NCBI GenBank assembly: GCA_004212095.1
Contig: RXIJ01000033.1
Location: 1-43,014, forward strand
Source of the DNA: Methanosarcinales archaeon
GTDB taxonomy: Archaea; Halobacteriota; Methanosarcinia; Methanosarcinales; EX4572-44
Length of the DNA: 43,014 bases
Direction of reading: 5' to 3'
The notes beneath the pieces were generated by a model, which was not told where the DNA came from, ran no database searches, and saw only the letters and a program-made list of their open reading frames with translations. Below, piece by piece: positions 7,721 through 13,792 of the stretch (its first letter is position 1; each line of letters begins with the position of its first letter). Position numbers and translations under genes: made by a program.

Positions 7721-8863
7721 TTATCCATGATCCTCATTAATCAGTTCTATTCCTTCTGGCTCATCAAGATACCAAGTTCTCCCTCTTTTTTCCAATATCC
7801 CAGTTACTCGAATCCTTTTAGAATTCCTGTGTGCATCAATAGCTAAGCGATATGAACTATCATCAGGTTTGATTGTTACAGGCATGGCTTCCTCTTCTTC
7901 GAGTGTCACTATTCTAACCACATTTTCTTTTTCCGATGGCTTTTTTCTAAGTTGGAACACATAACCAACCAACTCACGTTTTTCCTTATGAGTGTCCCCC
8001 TTCAATATCTCTGCTGCTTCAGTTAGATATCCTTTTGCAGAAGGCTGCAATGAAATATCTGTATGAATGTCGCTCGGGATTGGCCACATGGGTTCCAAAT
8101 TCACAGAAATATTTAAATCATTGCCTATTCCAATATCAATAATATCCAATAACGTATCGCACATATTTGCATTGAGTCCTGTAGAATAATTATCAACTAT
8201 TGGGGCTGAGCTTTCTTCCAGAATGGAATCTTCGACATTCATAGTACCTCGGATAACGCGTAATATTGCCCCCCTTCCAAACGGTGCTGAGGTAACATTC
8301 CCTTGCAAATCAATTTGCAGGATTTTTGGCCTTTCCAGTTGGCAGTGAATATTTGCTACGAAACTTCCATATTGACTTTGTCCGATTCGGTAAGTTTCAA
8401 CAGATTTCATCGCATCTGGGAACATGCGTGAAACACTCTTCTGTAGATCAAGTTCTGCGCATGTGCTATAAACAAGAAGGTCATACACACTTTTGTATAA
8501 AGATATCCCTTGTTTAATTGGTATGCTTCCGATTTTAGTTTTCAGTGTTGGGATTCGAACTTTAAGCATATCTCCAAAAACCAATATTTGAGATAACACG
8601 TCCTCAAAGTCTCTTTCCTCAAAAGCCGAAATACAATCTACAGCAATCTCTACCACTCTATTGTAATCTATCAATTCCCTTTTTGATGGTATTAGCACCT
8701 CAAGATATTTGTTTTCTTGAATAGGATGAGGCGATCTAAATTTTAGTAATTCTACACGTCCAAATGGTTCTTCCTCCCAACCTCTATCTTTAAGATAATT
8801 TTTTAGATTTTGGATGTTCACTTGTTCTATGGGATATTTCCTTGGGGGCAGTCCATAATTCAT
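7721..8863 (-). CDS. Uncharacterised 380-aa protein coupled to DUF4365 gene
   Basis: Not recognised. Soluble, acidic, no signal peptide or membrane segment. N-terminal about 60 residues look like a small alpha/beta unit (NLKNYLKDRGWEEEP...VLIPSKRELIDYNRVVE), similar in flavour to partner proteins that accompany nuclease-like genes. The C-terminus (SYRLAIDAHRNSKRIRVTGI...EKRGRTWYLDEPEGIELI) resembles a small beta-barrel/OB-like segment found at the ends of some DNA-associated proteins; this is a visual impression only. Starts with ATG inside the 4-bp ATGA overlap with the upstream DUF4365 gene, which also supplies GGAGGTGA as its ribosome binding site, so the two proteins are made together and likely act together. 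Confidence 0.75.
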   Translation of the reverse strand: MNYGLPPRKYPIEQVNIQNLKNYLKDRGWEEEPFGRVELLKFRSPHPIQENKYLEVLIPSKRELIDYNRVVEIAVDCISAFEERDFEDVLSQILVFGDMLKVRIPTLKTKIGSIPIKQGISLYKSVYDLLVYSTCAELDLQKSVSRMFPDAMKSVETYRIGQSQYGSFVANIHCQLERPKILQIDLQGNVTSAPFGRGAILRVIRGTMNVEDSILEESSAPIVDNYSTGLNANMCDTLLDIIDIGIGNDLNISVNLEPMWPIPSDIHTDISLQPSAKGYLTEAAEILKGDTHKEKRELVGYVFQLRKKPSEKENVVRIVTLEEEEAMPVTIKPDDSSYRLAIDAHRNSKRIRVTGILEKRGRTWYLDEPEGIELINEDHG

Positions 8864-9378
8864 GGGAGTTCACCTCCTTTAATACGATCCATAATAGACT
8901 TTAAAGACGAATCGGTGAACATCTGTTCTTTCGGAATCTTGATTCCTTGAGTTACTCTATTTGTTGAAGCGGGCATCCCTCTCAGTGACATCCAATAACC
9001 ACAATGCCTTAATGTTGTACATTCTTCATAAACCGATAACCAATCATCTTCATCGCTCGGCATACAATATAAAATAAGTATAGCAGGATTGGCACGGTCT
9101 TCTAAAATAAGCGTATTATATGTACCAATTTTAAGATCATAATGAATACAGTTGTCATCATTAGAATTTATAAAATTATGGGAAGCTTTTGCTTGGATAT
9201 GTAGGCGGCGTCCAACATCAACTCTTCTTTTTCCGATTTGCTCTACATCACCAATTTCAAGATCAATTCCATAATCATGTCCTGACGGGCGACCACAATT
9301 ATAACCTGCTTTAGCAGCTACTGATGAGATGTATGCAGAACTTAAATCTTCTTGGCGGTGTTCTCGTGTCAAGCTCAT
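8860..9378 (-). CDS. DUF4365 domain protein, nuclease-like fold
   Basis: A 172-residue protein matching the DUF4365 pattern: N-terminal REHRQEDLSSAYISSVAAKA helix, then GHDYGIDLEIGDVE, then LHIQAKAS. D39-x-E41 ... Q62-A-K64 is the arrangement of a PD-(D/E)xK nuclease-like active site (D...QxK variant), as seen in Mrr-like enzymes. The rest (ILILYCMPSDEDDWLSVYEE) is typical of the family's second half. DUF4365 genes are often found in accessory and defence regions; biochemical activity is not established to my knowledge. First gene of a two-gene unit with the 380-aa protein (ATGA overlap). Flanked on its far side by a decayed IS200/IS605 tnpA, consistent with a mobile neighbourhood. Confidence 0.82.
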   Translation of the reverse strand: MSLTREHRQEDLSSAYISSVAAKAGYNCGRPSGHDYGIDLEIGDVEQIGKRRVDVGRRLHIQAKASHNFINSNDDNCIHYDLKIGTYNTLILEDRANPAILILYCMPSDEDDWLSVYEECTTLRHCGYWMSLRGMPASTNRVTQGIKIPKEQMFTDSSLKSIMDRIKGGELP

Positions 9379-9467
9379 TTGGCCACCTTCATTTCACTTT
9401 CCACAGTACATGGTATCGTATTTAACATGATCTCCAATCCATATAAAGATGGCTATGTGGTCTACAC

Positions 9468-9850
9468 TCAATCCAGTCACTATACCCTGTGCTTATAGGT
9501 ACAGGGATTGTTAGCGTTTTTGGCATACAAAGGTTTCATTTTTATTTTGTCTTGTGTAGAGATATATTTCTCCACAACTTCCAGATCCATGATAGCATCC
9601 CGGAGCCAATATGTGATTGAGTCACCATTCCTTTAGATGTGGAAAGTGTTGTCTCAATATTCTACTGCTTCTACTTTTTATCTTCTTGGCTTATACAGCT
9701 TACAGAATACTTTGGTGGATATTTTATGAAGAGGTGGACGTGATCAACATTCACAGCCATATCTATGATTTGAATGTCAATTTCACTGCACGTTTTTCTG
9801 ATGATACCTTCTGTAACAAGGGTAAATCCCCAACCAATATTTTTCCTTGA
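9468..9850 (-). pseudogene. IS200/IS605 TnpA (Y1 transposase) pseudogene, copy A
   Basis: Reading the minus strand with frameshifts gives, in order: IIRKTCSEIDIQIIDMAVNV then DHVHLFIKYPPKYSVS, which carries the HUH motif (bases 9731-9745); KKIKSRSSRILRQHFPHLKE; a TGA; ILAPGCYHG; then EVVEKYISTQ, which carries the Y1 catalytic tyrosine. These are the successive conserved blocks of single-strand IS200/IS605 transposases. At least two shifts and one stop break it. CCCTGT...ACAGGG (9485-9490 / 9501-9506) just beyond the end could be the subterminal hairpin of the element. The plus-strand frame at 9617-9850 is only its antisense shadow. Confidence 0.78.
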
Positions 9851-9861
9851 CTTTCAAAGAA

Positions 9862-9922
9862 GCGTAAATTGACCCACTGATTTTTCTTAAAAACCGTTAG
9901 CCATTGGACACGTTGCGGTCAT
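9862..9922. repeat. Short element sharing both ends with 32113-32603
   Basis: Begins GCGTAAATTGACCCA and ends CCATTGGACA...GCGGTCAT. The same two boundary sequences, slightly diverged, lie at 32114 and 32581-32603, where they enclose about 490 bp with a transposase relic. Here only about 60 bp separate them, as expected for an internally deleted copy. Confidence 0.5.
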
Positions 9923-10085
9923 GCAAGATGTATGACCTAACTTTTGATATTACCATAGTGTTGCCTCGCACAAAAAATAGATGGAAAGCTATGAAAGAAG
10001 AAAGGCAAAGATACTTGAGAAACTTGCTGATCTGCAACGAAGGCTTGAGAGCAACAGAGGCAAGGAGCGGGATGTAAGTTTTTAG
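9923..10085 (+). pseudogene. Possible transposase fragment
   Basis: Joining two frames reads FDITIVLPRTKNRW then SYERRKAKILEKLADLQRRL and ESNRGKERDVSF before a stop. The Lys/Arg/Glu-rich helical segment followed by SNRGKERD resembles the central part of IS1634-type (IS4 superfamily) transposases. The match is by eye and short; it could also be chance. No complete gene exists in this stretch. Confidence 0.3.
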
Positions 10086-10142
10086 GGTATGTTTGAAAGT
10101 CAAGTTTGAAAGTTACCAGTATTTCTGCACTTGATTTCTCCG

Positions 10143-10183
10143 CAATCAAGAATTATTTTCTGCACAACGAAGTTGTACGGCAG
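10143..10183. repeat. Dispersed hairpin repeat copy 2
   Basis: AATCAAGAATTATTTTC followed by TGCACAACGAAGTTGTACGG: both the spacer and the palindromic core of the repeat family. It touches the 3' end of the broken propeller/dockerin gene on the minus strand. Confidence 0.7.
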
Positions 10184-10751
10184 TTAGGTTAATCTCTGTA
10201 CACGAAGGGTACGGTTCTGCAGAATCATCAGCGCATCGAGTGACGTCACTTTGTTATCGCCACTTATGGCAGCTCCCACAACAGCGGGAATTGCTCCAAC
10301 CGCCATCTGTAGTGCTATAAATGCATCATTCGCTGTTACTACCCAGTCCAGATTGAGATCGCCTCTTAGGATTGGATCACGAAATGCATACAGGTAGCCA
10401 GGGTCTGAGCCGATGAAGAGGATTCTATCAGAAACTGCTGGCTGTGCTAGTTCCAGTTGCAAGTGTCATAAGTCCAGATTGAGATCGCCGGTCTCTGCAT
10501 TGAAACCGTAAACTGTGCTTTTATCATAGTTTGCTGTGGTGTAAACCATGCCGTTTGCAACAACTGGCGATGAGTCGCACTTTCCGCCTCCCAGAAGATC
10601 GTGTTTGTCACAGGCGCATATCCACTCACATTCCCGGTGCGCTCTGGGTTATGATGGAACTGTGGCCAGTCTGTAGATACTATGGATGTGGTGAGCGCAA
10701 GCAGTAAAATAATCGTTAATATTTTTGTGTTCGTGTGTGCTGTGCCTCCAT
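10184..10751 (-). pseudogene. Secreted beta-propeller/dockerin-like protein, broken
   Basis: Minus-strand frames joined across shifts give: signal peptide ILTIILLLALTTSIVSTDWP; QFHHNPERTGNVSGYAPVTN, a typical start of PQQ-type propeller proteins; SSPVVANGMVYTT...KSTVYGFNAETGDL, one propeller blade; LFIGSDPGYLYAFRDP, part of another; then GDLNLD...VVTANDAFIALQMAVGA and GDNKVTSLDALMILQ, the paired calcium loops of a dockerin-like domain. Frameshifts near 10,735 and 10,580 and a stop near 10,467 separate the pieces, and most blades are missing. ATG 10751 with an AT-rich TATA-like stretch (around 10,785-10,795) marks the old start. The gene is a deletion-derived remnant of a cell-surface protein. 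Confidence 0.75.
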
Positions 10752-10871
10752 TGGTTTAATGTACTATATTATTTGCTGTAACTTAAATATATTTGTTGTA
10801 CCTGACTGAACACTTGTGAGTTAACCTGTGAGAGTTAAGGTTTTAACCTTACGCACCTTTGTTTAGAGATA

Positions 10872-11189
10872 ATGCTTAAACAACGATTTGTTCCGGACAC
10901 AAGTGCGCTTACAGATGTGCGGGCAAGAGAAAAAACAGGTGACCAAACCTTCAATGTTTATATATCCAGTATACTGGATACTATTGCAGAAGCAAGACTC
11001 AGACTTGGCATAAGCTGCTATATCCCCTACCCGTCAGTATACAACGAACCCTTAGAGTTTGCAAAGAATGATGACTGTGGTGAGGGGATTTGCAGATGGT
11101 CAGAACAACTTGGACTCCGCTTTGTTGATGCTAAAACATTTCCTCTGATGCTTGGTAAGTATCTATCTAAAACAAGGGAAATTAAGTAA
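10872..11189 (+). pseudogene. RNA ligase partner (PIN domain) with large internal deletion
   Basis: The N-terminal part MLKQRFVPDTSALTD...ILDTIAEARLRLGISCYIPYPSVY matches the start of the archaeal RNA-ligase-partner family (PIN-like, usually about 210-230 residues). The last part RWSEQLGLRFVDAKTFPLML matches the very end of the same family (WAEQLGVRFVPA-like). The middle, about 100-110 residues carrying most PIN acidic residues, is missing, with the junction near residues 66-72 (NDDCGEGI). The deletion keeps the frame, so a 105-residue protein may still be made, but a working PIN site is unlikely; Asp9 is kept. No RNA ligase gene is nearby. Could also be called a truncated CDS. Confidence 0.72.
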
Positions 11190-11492
11190 ATGATTACTGC
11201 TTACATATCAACCCTTGCCTTTGTGGTGATATTGTTTCTGACACTGCGGGATATTCGCATATTTCATAGAACCAATATTTATGCCTACAGAAGGGGAGCA
11301 CTTCGCGGATTAATTGCAGGTTTTGTTGCACTGTTTGGTCTTATGCTCTCAATTAATCCGGACATTTCTCCAACGATAGGATTGCTGTTAACATTTATCG
11401 CTGTTATGATAAATAAAAAAGAAGCAAGAAAGGATATATTCACACATAATGAAACCACACTCCAGCGATTTCTTGGTGCAGGTAATAAATAA
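11190..11492 (+). CDS. Uncharacterised membrane protein
   Basis: A 100-residue protein starting with the base after the stop of the RNA-ligase-partner remnant, so cotranscribed with it. Three hydrophobic stretches: residues about 5-18, 38-53 and 62-76 (ISPTIGLLLTFIAVMIN), with a basic loop (RDIRIFHRTNIYAYRRGALR) between the first two and a charged C-terminus (KKEARKDIFTHNETTLQRFL). No family recognised. Downstream, GC-rich CCCGC...GCGGG (about 11,529-11,548) could form a transcript hairpin. Confidence 0.6.
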   Translation: MITAYISTLAFVVILFLTLRDIRIFHRTNIYAYRRGALRGLIAGFVALFGLMLSINPDISPTIGLLLTFIAVMINKKEARKDIFTHNETTLQRFLGAGNK

Positions 11493-11610
11493 TGTTTGGT
11501 GACTCACAAAAACTGTATGTGAGCGAAACCCGCAGGCATCACGCGGGCGTGGCGTTTATACTTTCATATACGTTAAAAAATATTAAAAAAATATAGTAAT
11601 ATTTTACAGA

Positions 11611-11829
11611 CTATAACTTATCTTTCAAGGCTTGCTTTATATCCTCTGCAGTTACAGTCACTCGATTAGCATGCTTTGCAAGATCAACAGCGCGTCTTGC
11701 AATCTTGGTGCCGTATTCTTCGAGATGCTCTGCCAAAGCTTCGCGTCCAGTTTCACTAACTCGGGTTGCACCCGCACGTTTGATAATTCGCCCTACCGGA
11801 GCGAATGATAATATATTTGTTTTTGCCAT
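11611..11829 (-). CDS. Archaeal histone
   Basis: A 72-residue histone-fold protein: [72 protein letters not shown]. Three helices with two loops, RVS and RVT being the DNA-contacting loop motifs and R-D pair (RVT..D) stabilising the fold. It packages DNA as dimers to tetramers or longer polymers. The frame runs on to 11970, but ATG 11829 gives the normal histone length; the upstream part is leader. The 140-bp leader has a hairpin and a 19-bp palindrome (listed separately). Confidence 0.97.
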   Translation of the reverse strand: MAKTNILSFAPVGRIIKRAGATRVSETGREALAEHLEEYGTKIARRAVDLAKHANRVTVTAEDIKQALKDKL

Positions 11830-11851
11830 ATAATCACTTCGTTTATCCAAT

Positions 11852-11893
11852 AGCCGAGAAGACCCCTTGCGATAGCTGAGGGATGAATCGGCT
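11852..11893 (-). promoter_or_regulatory. Hairpin in the histone gene leader
   Basis: On the minus strand AGCCGA...TCGGCT (arms at 11888-11893 and 11852-11857) encloses CCCT...AGGG, giving a two-part stem about 23 bases upstream of the histone ATG, if the transcript starts further up. A leader structure so close to the start could affect translation. Confidence 0.4.
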
Positions 11894-11940
11894 CCTTTTT
11901 TTGTGGGCAGTTTAACATAATGGTAGTCGCAACTACATGC

Positions 11941-11959
11941 CAGACCTGGCCCAGGTCTG
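11941..11959. promoter_or_regulatory. 19-bp perfect palindrome upstream of histone gene
   Basis: CAGACCTGGCCCAGGTCTG, two perfect 9-bp arms about one central C. It lies 112 bp upstream of the histone start, a size and symmetry typical of a dimeric repressor or restriction-type site. Which protein binds is unknown. Confidence 0.5.
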
Positions 11960-12132
11960 TTGGTTCTCATTGGGATTGTTAAGAGGGGGTTTTTAAACCT
12001 GTCACACTGAGAGTTTCCTCTCTATTTAATGACAAATCACAGTTGCTACGGACTTGGGGAGCATCCATAGGTGTGTATGTATTTATCCTTCCTAACTGCT
12101 GCGTGTTTTCCTTTCTTTTGCTTTCGCTCCCT

Positions 12133-12227
12133 AATCAACCAGTTGCCCTTGCTCCTCACGGTGCAAGCCCCTTCCGAGAGGGAGGGGTGATTGACCTAAG
12201 TTGACTAATAGTGGGGTAATACTCCAC
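12133..12227. ncRNA. Candidate structured RNA with several hairpins
   Basis: In the 670-bp gap between the histone and gar1 there is a cluster of nested stems: CTTGC/GCAAG (12148-12152 with 12163-12167); CCCCTTCC-GAGA-GGGAGGGG (12168-12187), an 8-bp stem capped by a GNRA tetraloop on the plus strand; AATCAACC/GGTGATT (12133-12140 with 12186-12192) closing both except for bases shared with the second stem; and GTGGGG-TAATA-CTCCAC (12211-12227). Direct repeats TTGACCTAAG / TTGACTAATA lie between. Not recognised as SRP RNA, RNase P or a C/D box RNA. It could be a stand-alone RNA or the remnant end of an IS605-type element. The rest of the gap shows no gene. Confidence 0.4.
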
Positions 12228-12445
12228 ATACAGCCAATTAAAGCTCTAATTTAGAATTAACGGTATATAAACCTTGTGTAATCATTGAGCTCATTCTTTC
12301 CTGTTTCAAGTGCTATTGTGTTATCAATCAATGAAAAGTGTGAATAATCCTGCTTCTCCGAAATCCATCAAGTCTCTGACTACAGGTTGATGTTAAGAGT
12401 TAGGCTAATTAGTAAAATGCTAATTAGTAAATAGCTTGCGAAGAT

Positions 12446-12453
12446 TTTATATA
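12446..12453 (+). promoter_or_regulatory. TATA box of the gar1-tfb operon
   Basis: TTTATATA, preceded by AAGA, 44-51 bp upstream of the gar1 TTG start. Expected transcription start is about 12,475-12,480, leaving a short leader that contains the GAGGTG ribosome binding site (12486-12491). Confidence 0.55.
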
Positions 12454-12496
12454 CTATTAATAACATGTATATTAATGGTGTGAACGAGGTGAATAC

Positions 12497-12736
12497 TTGA
12501 AGCGTTTAGGTGTAATACTTCATGTGATACACAATGGTAACTTGATAGCACGGAGTGTTACTAAACTAACAAACACTGCATTAAATACTACTGTCTGGAA
12601 TGAACAGGTAAAAAAGATTGGAAAAATTGTAGACATATTTGGTCCGGTGTCGAGACCGTATTTTTCAATAAAGCCTTCTAAAAAGTCGGATTTTAAGATA
12701 CATGAACTAAAAGATAAAAATTTATATTTAAAATAA
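12497..12736 (+). CDS. gar1: H/ACA ribonucleoprotein subunit Gar1
   Basis: A 79-residue protein with the Gar1 pattern: MKRLGVILHVIHNGNLIARS opening, then KKIGKIVDIFGPVSRPYFSI, the conserved core of the six-stranded barrel, then a basic tail. Gar1 joins Cbf5, Nop10 and L7Ae in guide-RNA directed pseudouridylation. TTG is the start, supported by GAGGTG five bases upstream and by the family's MKRLG beginning. It precedes tfb by 35 bp; the gar1-tfb order is conserved in many Euryarchaeota, which supports both calls. Confidence 0.9.
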   Translation: MKRLGVILHVIHNGNLIARSVTKLTNTALNTTVWNEQVKKIGKIVDIFGPVSRPYFSIKPSKKSDFKIHELKDKNLYLK

Positions 12737-12771
12737 AATTTTTATTAGCAAACCTATGAGGAGAATGTTGA

Positions 12772-13782
12772 ATGTCAGAAACTGAAGTGATACGAGAGAA
12801 CATATTGTCTGAGCGAAAAAAAATAAAAGAAGTCATCAAACAAAAAAAAGAGAGAGAAAAATCTGAACTTGAAAAAACACAAATCGAGTGCCCAGAGTGT
12901 GGTAGCTACAATCTTGTTCATGATTATGAAAGGGCAGAACTCGTGTGCAGTGACTGTGGGCTTGTAATAGATACAAACTTTATTGACCAGGGGCCGGAGT
13001 GGAGAGCCTTTGATAATGATCAACGAATGAAACGTTCAAGAGTTGGTGCACCTATGACATACACCATTCACGACAAAGGTTTGTCCACGATGATTGACTG
13101 GCGAAACAGGGATACGTATGGAAAATCCATTTCTGCCAAAAATCGTGCACAGTTGTACCGACTACGAAAATGGCAGCGCCGCATACGGGTAAGCAATGCG
13201 ACAGAGAGAAACCTCGCCTTTGCATTATCGGAACTGGATCGGATGGCATCAGCCCTTGCACTATCTCGAAACATCAGAGAAACTGCTGCTGTTGTCTATC
13301 GAAAGGCAGTCGGGAAAAACCTCATACGCGGTCGAAGCATCGAAGGTGTGGCAGCATCAGCTTTGTATGCAGCATGCCGACAATGTAACGTGCCGCGAAC
13401 ACTTGATGAGATAGGCGAAATCTCAAGAGTTAGCAGAAAAGAGATCGGAAGAACCTATCGATTCGTTGCCAGGGAATTAAGCCTCAAACTAACCCCAACA
13501 TCTCCAGTGGATTATGTGCCTCGCTTCTGCTCAGGATTGCATCTTAAAGGTGAAGTAGAAAGCAAAACCGTGGAAATACTGCGACAGGCAGCTGAAAAAG
13601 AACTCACGAGTGGGCGAGGCCCAACCGGGGTTGCAGCTGCAGCCATATATATTGCATCCATCCTCAACGGGGACAGAAGAACCCAGCGCGAAGTTGCGGA
13701 TGTTGCAGGGGTAACAGAGGTAACCATACGCAATCGATACAAGGAACTCGCAGAAGAACTTGACATAGAAATCATACTCTAA
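12772..13782 (+). CDS. tfb: Transcription initiation factor TFB
   Basis: Archaeal TFIIB homologue that bridges TBP-DNA and RNA polymerase. Seen: a lysine-rich N-terminal extension (residues 10-35); zinc ribbon with C40, C43, C59, C62; B-reader/linker ([37 protein letters not shown]); two cyclin folds ([20 protein letters not shown]... and the second from about residue 240) ending with the [23 protein letters not shown] that reads the BRE. 336 residues is the usual size. ATG has a GAGGAGAATG ribosome binding region just upstream. Confidence 0.98.
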   Translation: MSETEVIRENILSERKKIKEVIKQKKEREKSELEKTQIECPECGSYNLVHDYERAELVCSDCGLVIDTNFIDQGPEWRAFDNDQRMKRSRVGAPMTYTIHDKGLSTMIDWRNRDTYGKSISAKNRAQLYRLRKWQRRIRVSNATERNLAFALSELDRMASALALSRNIRETAAVVYRKAVGKNLIRGRSIEGVAASALYAACRQCNVPRTLDEIGEISRVSRKEIGRTYRFVARELSLKLTPTSPVDYVPRFCSGLHLKGEVESKTVEILRQAAEKELTSGRGPTGVAAAAIYIASILNGDRRTQREVADVAGVTEVTIRNRYKELAEELDIEIIL

Positions 13783-13792
13783 GACCATTTTT

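Noticed and set aside
9617-9850. 77-aa protein with hydrophobic stretch on the plus strand
   Set aside because: It is antisense to the IS200/IS605 tnpA relic, whose HUH and Y1 blocks explain the sequence.
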